In this document: positions 1 through 4,623 of the stretch, piece by piece
Numbering within the stretch: the first letter of the stretch is position 1
How the letters are laid out: each line of letters starts with the position of its first letter
Assembly (NCBI GenBank): GCA_025924435.1
Contig: JAICIL010000314.1
Span: forward strand, 1-5,199
Reading direction: 5' to 3'
DNA from: Chloroflexia bacterium
GTDB lineage: Bacteria; Chloroflexota; Chloroflexia; Thermomicrobiales; JALYUS01
Length of the DNA: 5,199 nucleotides
Notes under the pieces: generated by a model
Told to the model about the DNA's origin: nothing
The model's database searches: none
Seen by the model: only the letters and a program-made list of their open reading frames with translations
Made by a program: the position numbers and the translations under genes

Positions 1-120
1 GCCCTCGACATTGGGTACATTGACCAACCAACATTCGTTGCCCTGCTCGAACGATCGGACGAAATCGCGCGCATGTTGAGCGGGCTCCGCACGGCTATCC
101 AACGCGCGCAAGCGGGATGA
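1..120 (+). CDS. Four-helix bundle protein, S23/23S rRNA intervening-sequence type (C-terminal fragment)
   Basis: This frame is open from the left edge and gives 39 residues before a TGA at 118-120; the start lies outside the window. The tail contains GYIDQPTFVALLERSDEIA followed by RMLSGLRTAI. This matches the last helix-turn-helix of the S23/four-helix-bundle family, where a GY(I/L)...F..L...DE..RML.GL pattern is typical. Family members are small (about 110-130 aa) basic helical proteins. They were first found in intervening sequences of 23S rRNA genes and are related to the Avd accessory protein of diversity-generating retroelements. Many copies occur alone in environmental genomes without known function. 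A heptamer array starts 10 nt after the stop codon, so the gene may be cargo of a heptamer-bounded element. The family call rests on a short tail but on distinctive residues. Confidence 0.72.
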   Translation, partial: ALDIGYIDQPTFVALLERSDEIARMLSGLRTAIQRAQAG

Positions 121-129
121 TCCCTCGGT

Positions 130-157
130 ACTCGCGACTCGCGACTCGTTACTACTG
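130..157. repeat. Heptanucleotide array A (ACTCGCG-type)
   Basis: Four units in register: ACTCGCG, ACTCGCG, ACTCGTT, ACTACTG. The first two are identical, and the third keeps the ACTCG core. The array sits between the S23-like stop codon (118-120) and the putative promoter of the next gene (-35 at 167). The ACTCnnn orientation is that of the right-hand arms at 3017-3044 and, more loosely, 4654-4681. It may therefore be the right end of an element whose left end is outside the window. Confidence 0.75.
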
Positions 158-166
158 CCCCGCCTC

Positions 167-195
167 TTGGCGACCAGCGATTTCGCGCGTACACT
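167..195 (+). promoter_or_regulatory. Putative sigma70-type promoter for the 243-851 gene
   Basis: TTGGCG at 167-172 (four of six matches to TTGACA) is separated by exactly 17 nt from TACACT at 190-195 (four of six matches to TATAAT). This predicts a transcript start near 202 and a leader of about 40 nt with a Shine-Dalgarno site. It rests on consensus matching only; in GC-rich DNA this level of match also arises by chance. Confidence 0.4.
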
Positions 196-227
196 ACCGT
201 GGCAAGAGGCCAGTTCGTACACGAGCC

Positions 228-237
228 GAGGGTGAGA
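228..237 (+). promoter_or_regulatory. Ribosome binding site deciding the start at 243
   Basis: GAGGGTGAGA contains a purine-rich Shine-Dalgarno-like core (AGGGTGAG) that ends about 6 nt before the ATG at 243. The frame is open back to an ATG at 117, but that start would overlap the S23-like stop codon and translate array A and the promoter. The 243 start is therefore preferred. Confidence 0.6.
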
Positions 238-242
238 ACCAT

Positions 243-851
243 ATGGCGATGTATGACCGCTTTGCGCTTTCCCCCGCACCCGACGATGTCTCAATTCAGG
301 ACCGCGATCTGCTCATCCGGATGTCCGCGTACCTCGACACGATCGAGGCGCGCGTTCGGCAGGGGCAGGGGTGGTTCATCTTCAATGCCGACCGGGCGCG
401 CGCGGCGCGGATCGCGCAGTACGTCCTCGCCGGGCTGCGGTCGCACGCGCCGCTCGTCTCGCACTTCCTGATGACGTGGCGCGATTTCGCCCTCAATGCC
501 TACGTCACCGAGGTCGCCCTGCCGCGCGAGGATCAGGAAGAGCCGCCCGCGCCGGAGAGCCGCCGCGACCACGAGCAGCGCATCGCCCGCCGCGTCTCGC
601 GCGAGGCATATTGGCGCGCGCTCAATGTGGACGTGCTTGTGCTGCTCGATCTCGCACCCGCGCACGCGCACGAAATCACCTTCCTGGAAGGCATCCTCGC
701 CAGCCGCTATCGCCTGCATCTCCCCATCGTGCTGACGACGCCGCACATGCCGGATCGCCTGAAGACGGCGATGGATGCGGTGGACGCCGAGGGCGGGGCA
801 TGGGAGCAACTCTGGGGCCGGATGTACGAAACCAGCCTGATTGCCGTGTGA
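243..851 (+). CDS. Degenerate DnaC/IstB-like AAA+ ATPase (probably no ATPase activity)
   Basis: This 202-aa protein follows the layout of the DnaC/IstB/DnaA-type AAA+ core, recognised by reading rather than by a search. Residues 41-58 (GQGWFIFNADRARAARIA) sit where these proteins have a 'LLLYGPxGxGKT' P-loop, and no GKT/GKS remains. Residues 129-137 (VDVLVLLDL) match Walker B; the first of the usual two acids is Leu135 and the second is kept (Asp136). Residues 161-173 (LPIVLTTPHMPDR) match the sensor 1 strand and the 'TSNLPPEEL' turn, but the sensor Asn is replaced. Residues 190-196 (LWGRMYE) match the 'RLxSRLxE' box, with Arg193 in the arginine-finger position. A charged, proline-containing stretch (94-117) interrupts the middle. 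The likely role is a structural or regulatory relative of helicase loaders. It could instead be an unrelated alpha/beta protein. It appears to have its own promoter, and no replication gene is adjacent. Confidence 0.5.
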   Translation: MAMYDRFALSPAPDDVSIQDRDLLIRMSAYLDTIEARVRQGQGWFIFNADRARAARIAQYVLAGLRSHAPLVSHFLMTWRDFALNAYVTEVALPREDQEEPPAPESRRDHEQRIARRVSREAYWRALNVDVLVLLDLAPAHAHEITFLEGILASRYRLHLPIVLTTPHMPDRLKTAMDAVDAEGGAWEQLWGRMYETSLIAV

Positions 852-878
852 GCGACCGGGCACCGAGCAGTAGATAGC

Positions 879-920
879 GCTGAGTGCTGAGTGTCCCCTG
901 CCCGCTGTCCGCTGGCACTC
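879..920. repeat. Heptanucleotide array B, composite (GCTGAGT then GTCCGCT-type)
   Basis: Six 7-bp units run in one register: GCTGAGT, GCTGAGT, GTCCCCT, GCCCGCT, GTCCGCT, GGCACTC. Every unit begins with G, and two unit types follow each other without loss of phase. The array starts 27 nt after the stop codon of the 243-851 gene. GCTGAGT is the reverse complement of ACTCAGC in the right arm at 3017-3044, so this array has left-arm orientation. I see no facing arm downstream in the gap. Confidence 0.7.
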
Positions 921-963
921 CTGTTGCGACAATTCGATGCCGGCGTCGGCTTCGCGGCGCGAG

Positions 964-980
964 CGGGTTTGTCGAACCCG
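964..980 (+). terminator. Weak hairpin, possible terminator of the 243-851 gene
   Basis: CGGGTT (964-969), a 5-nt loop and AACCCG (975-980) form a perfect 6-bp stem. Only a short T-rich stretch (TGTTTCT) follows. The hairpin lies about 113 nt past the stop codon. It is short for an intrinsic terminator and could be a chance palindrome. Confidence 0.22.
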
Positions 981-1200
981 GCTGTTTCTCGCGTCGGCAT
1001 GGGGAAACCGCATCAACCATTTGCGCGTCTTTGGACGTTAAGCAAGTAAAAGCGATGTTGGCGGTCGAGCGCGCCGCGATCCCGGTCGCGCCGCGCAACA
1101 CTTCTTTTACGTCTCGGTCCTTGCAACCGCCGGGCGATCGCGGTAGCGTATCCATGCAGCACGGGTGCGGCGCATCATCAATACAGGCGGACACGATGTA

Positions 1201-1209
1201 TGGTATAGT
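1201..1209 (+). promoter_or_regulatory. Extended -10-like motif (TGGTATAGT)
   Basis: TG-G-TATAGT matches the extended -10 pattern TGnTATAAT at all but one position. It lies in a locally AT-richer part of the gap, 108 nt upstream of the ATG at 1318. The best -35 is poor (AATACA at 1180-1185 with an 18-nt spacer), but extended -10 promoters tolerate this. Proposed as a promoter for the downstream operon. Confidence 0.33.
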
Positions 1210-1302
1210 GTCCCAGCACCCAATGGCACCGGCGATGTCCACGTTTGGCGGTAGCAGACGGCGTTTGGTGGCTGCCACGCACGCGCCCTCCCGCCGATAT
1301 GC

Positions 1303-1311
1303 GATACGGTA
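1303..1311 (+). promoter_or_regulatory. Start-proximal motif GATACGGTA, possible -10 of a leaderless transcript
   Basis: The same 9-mer occurs at 4610-4618 before the DUF58 start. It ends 6 nt before the ATG at 1318, where a Shine-Dalgarno site would be expected but is not seen. The inner TACGGT (1305-1310) fits the loose TAnnnT -10 pattern and ends 7 nt before the ATG, which suits leaderless transcription. The core ATACGGTAT is also a perfect odd-centred palindrome. Confidence 0.35.
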
Positions 1312-1317
1312 TTTGCC

Positions 1318-2847
1318 ATGAGCAACAACACCCGGCCACCGGCGGCGCACACCGCGATCCTTAGGAACACCCTTCTCCGGCCTCGGCGCGGGGGGGCGGC
1401 CGCGGCGCGCGCGCTCCTGCTCGCGCTGCTCGGGTTGCTGCTGACCCTATCGGGCGTCGCGGCGGACGATTCGCCCTTCCTCACCGCGCCGGGCGGGCAG
1501 TGGCAGCACGACGACACGACCTATTTCTCGATCAGTTACATCAAGCGGGATCCGGTCGCGGCGCAGGCGGATCTCTACAAGAAGATCGCCGACCCCGTCT
1601 ACGAGATGGAAACGAATATCTTCGACGGCGCGCAACTCGTCCCCCGGCCCGTGCCGATCTATCTCTACACGGATGTGTCGCAGTTCACCGCCGCCGTGCC
1701 CGCCGCCCAGGCGGATCAGAACCTCTACAGCGGCATTGACGGCGGCGGCATCTACATCTGCGTGCCGCGCATGAACGGCCTGAAGGCACCGGAACTGACG
1801 CTCAATCTCCGCATGCTCCTCACGCAGCAGATCGCCGCGATGATGGGCGGCGGCAACCTGCCCCCCGGCCTCGTGCGCGGCACCGCGCTCTACGGCGAAG
1901 CGCCCCCGGCGGAACTGCCCGCGCTCGTCATGGCGCTCGGCCAGCAGGCGAATGCCGACCGCCTCGCGGATTGGGCGACGCTCTTCACCACCCCCGACGC
2001 CGCCCTCGCCGGGCAGCAATACAGCGTCGTCGCCTTCCTCATTGATACGTACGGCTTCCGCTCGTACCGGGACTTCCTCACCACTCTCAGCAAGCCGGAG
2101 GCGCGGAAAGACTGGCGGCAGGCGATGCAGATCGTCTACAAGAATGAGGGGAGCGCCGCCGCGACAACGCTCGAAGCGAAGTGGAAGGCGTACCTGCCGC
2201 AGTTCCTCGGCGGCCTCTGGCAGCGCAACCAGTTCACCTACTACGACATTGACGAGGCGACGCAGCTCGTCGGCGTCGGCCAGTACGCGCAAGCGGTCAC
2301 GCTGCTGACCCCCGCGATCGGCTTCCTCCAGCAGACGGGCACGCCGAAGCGCGCCTCCGAGGCCCAGACGCTCCTCTCGAAGGCGCGCGCCGGTTCGGAG
2401 GCGGAGGCCCGCGTGCGCGACGCCCAGCAGGCATTGGAGGAGAACGACTACGCCCGCACCAACGACCTCCTCAAGCAGGCGTCCGACCTCTACAAAGCGG
2501 TGCCGGATGCCAAGCCGCCGCTCCTCCTCATCCAGTACCAGCAGCGCGCCGCGCGCGGGGTGCAGGCGACCAATGATCTGACGAAGGCGGAGTCCGAAAT
2601 CAATGGCTGGAGTGTCATCCAGGCCCGCCAGAACGCGAATCGCGCCTTCGGCACCTTCACGGAGTTCGGCAATGCGCCGCTCGCCGGCCGCGCGCAGACG
2701 GTGATGGAGCGCGCGAACCAGCGCATCCGCATGGCGGGCATCACGGTGATCGGGGCGGGCCTGGCCATCCTGCTCGTCGGCTTCGCGATCATCGCGGTAC
2801 GGCGCGGCCGGCGGCAGCAGTTGCCCGCCCTCCCACCGTTGGAGTAA
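1318..2847 (+). CDS. Exported, C-terminally anchored protein with inactive peptidase MA-like (gluzincin) domain
   Basis: 509 aa. A basic N-terminus and a Leu/Ala-rich segment (31-46) ending in VAA (47-49) before DDSPF look like a signal peptide. Residues 60-295 follow the peptidase MA-like pattern: a PVPIYLY strand (111-117), then LRMLLTQ (164-170) where active relatives have LRHELTH, then LPPGLVRGTALYGE (181-194) where relatives have LPxWLxEGLAxYxE. Both His, the catalytic Glu and the third-ligand Glu are thus Met166, Gln170, Leu167 and Arg187, so zinc binding and catalysis should be absent. YSVVAFLIDTYG (235-246) and LEAKWKAYL (285-293) match the usual tail of this fold. Residues 310-465 are helical and TPR/coiled-coil-like. 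A membrane helix at 474-493 and a basic RRGRRQQ end point to a C-terminal anchor with a short cytoplasmic tail. It heads a probable operon with the DUF4175-like and DUF58 genes. Confidence 0.72.
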   Translation: MSNNTRPPAAHTAILRNTLLRPRRGGAAAARALLLALLGLLLTLSGVAADDSPFLTAPGGQWQHDDTTYFSISYIKRDPVAAQADLYKKIADPVYEMETNIFDGAQLVPRPVPIYLYTDVSQFTAAVPAAQADQNLYSGIDGGGIYICVPRMNGLKAPELTLNLRMLLTQQIAAMMGGGNLPPGLVRGTALYGEAPPAELPALVMALGQQANADRLADWATLFTTPDAALAGQQYSVVAFLIDTYGFRSYRDFLTTLSKPEARKDWRQAMQIVYKNEGSAAATTLEAKWKAYLPQFLGGLWQRNQFTYYDIDEATQLVGVGQYAQAVTLLTPAIGFLQQTGTPKRASEAQTLLSKARAGSEAEARVRDAQQALEENDYARTNDLLKQASDLYKAVPDAKPPLLLIQYQQRAARGVQATNDLTKAESEINGWSVIQARQNANRAFGTFTEFGNAPLAGRAQTVMERANQRIRMAGITVIGAGLAILLVGFAIIAVRRGRRQQLPALPPLE

Positions 2848-2890
2848 CGAGTATTGAGGACCATCTGTCGGTCGTGCTGGGTGCTGAGTA
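2842..2890. repeat. Heptanucleotide array C, left arm
   Basis: GAGTAAC, GAGTATT and GAGGACC run in 7-bp register from 2842, overlapping the TAA stop codon (2845-2847) of the preceding gene. After a 12-nt break, GTGCTGG (2874-2880) and GTGCTGA (2881-2887) follow. GTGCTGAGTA at 2881-2890 is the exact reverse complement of TACTCAGCAC at 3016-3025. Confidence 0.62.
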
Positions 2891-2908
2891 ATCGGAAGCG
2901 AGAAATAT

Positions 2909-4552
2909 GTGGCGACTGAACAGCGCAGATTACCTCTCGGAATGCCGGTCCCCAAAATGCGGAAGCCCGCGCCTGCCCGACAAACGCTGCTCGGTGCGCG
3001 CACGCCCGCAACCGGTACTCAGCACTCGACACTCAGCACTCTTCTGTGGCGCGCGCTCTGGTTCCCTTTCTGGTTCGGCACCGATCTGCGGCCCCCGGCG
3101 CTGCCGCGGCGCGGGATGGGCGATAACCGCCTGACCGTCCTACGGCGCGGGTTGGAGGCGACGCGCTTCGTCCAGTGGATGCTCGAAATTCAGGACCGCA
3201 TCTGGCGGCAGCGGCTGTTCCTGATCGCGCTGCGGGCCTTCTGGCTCAGCGCGCTCGTGGCGATCCTCGTCTGCCTCGGCGCGGTCGCGAAGGGGACGCA
3301 ACCGGCGACGGCGGCGATTGCCGTGCCCGTCGGGATCATCGCCGCGCTCGCGCTCGTCTATGCCTGGTTGCAGCGCCCGACCCGGATGGGCCTCGCGCGC
3401 TTCCTCGATCAGGGGTACGCGCTGGATGCGACGCTCGCCACCAGCCTCGAACTGGCGCAGGGCGAGATGGACAGCCTCCTCGCGCCCCACCTGCTCAACC
3501 ACGCCGCCCGCACCGCCTACCGCATCGGCCGGGCGAAGCGCCTGCGCCTGCACCGCACCGCGCAGGAACAGGTGATGGCGCTCGGGCTGGCGATCATCAC
3601 TCTGGGCGTCATCCTGCTCCTTTTCCTCTCCAACGACCTCAATCACCATGCCTTCGCGCCCGTCCCGAAGTTGCCGGATGTCAAGCAGCAGCAACAGCAG
3701 AACGGCGTGGACCCGAATGGCAACCCGACGCCGCTCAGCGATCAGCAGTTGACGCCGGAGCAGTTGCAGCAACTCGCGGTGCAATCCGCGCAGGCGCAGC
3801 AGGACCTCCAGCGGCTCGCCGATTCCCTGAGCGACAACTCCGCGACCAAGCAGGCGGCGCAGGACATCCAGAACGGCGATTACAACGCCGCCGCGCAGGA
3901 TTTGCAGCAGGTGGCGAGCAACCTCGATCAGACCTCGCCGGACGCGCGGCAGAATATCGCCAACGATCTCCAGCAGGCGGCGAACCAGAATACATCCGGC
4001 AACCAACCCCTCACCAACGCGGAAAAGAATGCCTCCCAGGCCTTGCAGCAGGGCAACGGCAACGACGCGACGCAATCCGTCCGCGACCTCGCCAATCAGG
4101 TGCAGCAGACGGGCGGGCAGGTCCGCTCGCAGCAGGACCTCTCCGCCGCCATCCAGGACGCGCAGCAGCGCGCGAATGGCGGCCAGCAGGGGCAGCAGGA
4201 CGCGAACGGCAAGCCGCAGAACGGCGACGGCCAGAGTTCGAGCGACCAGAACGGCCCCGGCGCGGGCCTCGGCCAGCCCGTCCCCTATCAGCCGGGCGAT
4301 CCGACGCAGGCGCAAAACCTCGGCAACGCGGGCAATCCGCTGCCGCTCACGGGCCAGCCGACTGGCCAGTCCCAGCCTCTGCCCGGCGGCACGGGCAACC
4401 CGCAGAACCTCGGCGCCTCCCCTGGCGGCGGCAACAGCGCCCCGCAGTCCGGCAAGCAAGGAAGCGTGGATCAGGCCAGCCCGGACGCCAACCGCGTCCC
4501 GCGGGACCGCCGCGATGTCGTGCAGGGCTATTTCACGCAGTCGGGGCCATAA
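2909..4552 (+). CDS. DUF4175-like membrane protein with long Q/N/G-rich extracytoplasmic tail
   Basis: 547 aa from a GTG start (numbering from 2909). Membrane helices are predicted at about 105-126, 133-153 and 223-240. Between them lies LARFLDQGYALDATLATSLE (162-181), matching the 'AR.LD...L.D.L.T.LEL' signature after the first membrane pair in DUF4175-like proteins. From about 255 the chain is Gln/Asn/Ala-rich: QQQQQ at 260-264, then helical repeats including NGDYNAAAQDLQQVASNLDQ. A Gly/Pro/Gln/Asn-rich, probably disordered stretch follows. The last 18 residues (VPRDRRDVVQGYFTQSGP) return to an ordered-looking motif. The start is uncertain: GTG 2909 has a weak GGAAGCGAG before it; ATG 2942, 2957 and 3116 are alternatives. 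High third-position GC from about 3040 argues that coding begins upstream of 3116. The frame then crosses the heptamer arm, giving residues 37-45 (TQHSTLSTL). The likely role is an envelope partner of the DUF58/MoxR-type system. Confidence 0.7.
   Translation: MATEQRRLPLGMPVPKMRKPAPARQTLLGARTPATGTQHSTLSTLLWRALWFPFWFGTDLRPPALPRRGMGDNRLTVLRRGLEATRFVQWMLEIQDRIWRQRLFLIALRAFWLSALVAILVCLGAVAKGTQPATAAIAVPVGIIAALALVYAWLQRPTRMGLARFLDQGYALDATLATSLELAQGEMDSLLAPHLLNHAARTAYRIGRAKRLRLHRTAQEQVMALGLAIITLGVILLLFLSNDLNHHAFAPVPKLPDVKQQQQQNGVDPNGNPTPLSDQQLTPEQLQQLAVQSAQAQQDLQRLADSLSDNSATKQAAQDIQNGDYNAAAQDLQQVASNLDQTSPDARQNIANDLQQAANQNTSGNQPLTNAEKNASQALQQGNGNDATQSVRDLANQVQQTGGQVRSQQDLSAAIQDAQQRANGGQQGQQDANGKPQNGDGQSSSDQNGPGAGLGQPVPYQPGDPTQAQNLGNAGNPLPLTGQPTGQSQPLPGGTGNPQNLGASPGGGNSAPQSGKQGSVDQASPDANRVPRDRRDVVQGYFTQSGP
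3017..3044. repeat. Heptanucleotide array C, right arm (ACTCAGC-type)
   Basis: Four units in register: ACTCAGC, ACTCGAC, ACTCAGC, ACTCTTC. Each begins ACTC. The 10 bp TACTCAGCAC at 3016-3025 faces its exact reverse complement at 2881-2890; ACTCAGCAC is repeated at 3031-3039. If the DUF4175-like gene starts upstream, the array is translated. Confidence 0.8.
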
Positions 4553-4555
4553 CGA

Positions 4556-4571
4556 AGGACTGAGGACTGAG
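4556..4571. repeat. Heptanucleotide array D, left arm (GGACTGA x2)
   Basis: GGACTGA is present twice in tandem (4557-4570), beginning 4 nt after the stop codon of the DUF4175-like gene. AGGACTGAGGACTGAG (4556-4571) is complementary to 4665-4680 at 15 of 16 positions. The one mismatch becomes a G-U pair in RNA. Confidence 0.8.
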
Positions 4572-4609
4572 TGGGGAACGGCGCTCGCCTATCGTGACAG
4601 TGTATAGGG

Positions 4610-4618
4610 GATACGGTA
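4610..4618 (+). promoter_or_regulatory. Start-proximal motif GATACGGTA (second copy)
   Basis: Identical to 1303-1311 and similarly placed, ending 5 nt before the ATG at 4624. TACGGT (4612-4617) fits TAnnnT and ends 6 nt before the ATG. A GTGACA (4594-4599, five of six matches to TTGACA) lies upstream, but its 17-nt partner would be TAGAAG at 4617-4622, so the spacing to TACGGT is not standard. GGTAGA could alternatively act as a poor ribosome site. Confidence 0.33.
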
Positions 4619-4623
4619 GAAGT

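Larger units (their letters stand above)
852..1317. other. 466-bp region without a convincing gene
   Basis: Open frames exist on both strands (for example 884-1321 on + and 676-1350 on -), but their products are Arg/Ser/Ala-rich, match no family I recognise and lack ribosome sites. The stretch holds heptamer array B at its left end, a 6-bp-stem hairpin at 964-980, an AT-richer patch around 1020-1060 and an extended -10-like motif near 1201. A start-proximal motif lies at 1303-1311. It reads as a regulatory spacer upstream of the 1318 operon and may also carry decayed sequence or an unrecognised small RNA. Confidence 0.55.
2842..3044. mobile_element. Candidate short heptamer-bounded element C (about 170-200 bp)
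   Basis: Facing heptamer arms (2842-2890 and 3017-3044) bound a segment in the junction between the gluzincin-like and DUF4175-like genes. The arms share a perfect 10-bp inverted repeat. In RNA the pairing could extend outward by three more pairs, two of them G-U. The interior has lower third-position GC than the flanking coding DNA, as expected of non-coding sequence. No target duplication is evident and the interior does not resemble element D, so mobility is inferred only from the repeated architecture. Confidence 0.3.

Noticed and set aside
117..242. N-terminal extension of the AAA-like gene to the ATG at 117
   Set aside because: It would overlap the S23-like stop codon and translate array A and the promoter region. 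A good ribosome site precedes the ATG at 243.
955..985. tRNA T-arm-like hairpin (GGGTT...AACCC on either strand)
   Set aside because: The loop does not fit TTCRANY with the required C61 on either strand, and no acceptor, D or anticodon arms are visible.
1134..1141. GCGATCGC octamer resembling the cyanobacterial HIP1 palindrome
   Set aside because: I noticed only one copy in the window, and such an octamer is expected by chance in GC-rich DNA. It does not support a cyanobacterial origin.
890..1214. Direct repeat AGTGTCCC at 890-897 and 1207-1214 as element ends or attachment sites
   Set aside because: Eight bases shared over 300 bp is within chance expectation, and no integrase or other mobility gene lies between the copies.
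884..1321. 145-codon + strand frame in the gap
   Set aside because: It starts inside heptamer array B, has no ribosome site, its composition is unlike the neighbouring genes and it matches no family I recognise.
1447..3003. Very long antisense open frame (518 codons, - strand) opposite the gluzincin-like gene
   Set aside because: Its product is a low-complexity Arg/Glu/Leu/Val-rich chain with no recognisable domain. The + strand frame has a signal peptide, family motifs and a membrane anchor. High-GC genes commonly leave an open antisense frame.
3140..4459. Long antisense open frame (439 codons, - strand) opposite the DUF4175-like gene
   Set aside because: It is the mirror of Gln/Ala/Asn-rich codons and gives Leu/Arg/Val-rich repetitive sequence. 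The + strand frame has membrane helices and family motifs.
3175..4563. Overlapping + strand frame of 462 codons in another phase
   Set aside because: It is a Pro/Arg/Ala-rich composition typical of a shifted high-GC frame, with no domain recognised.
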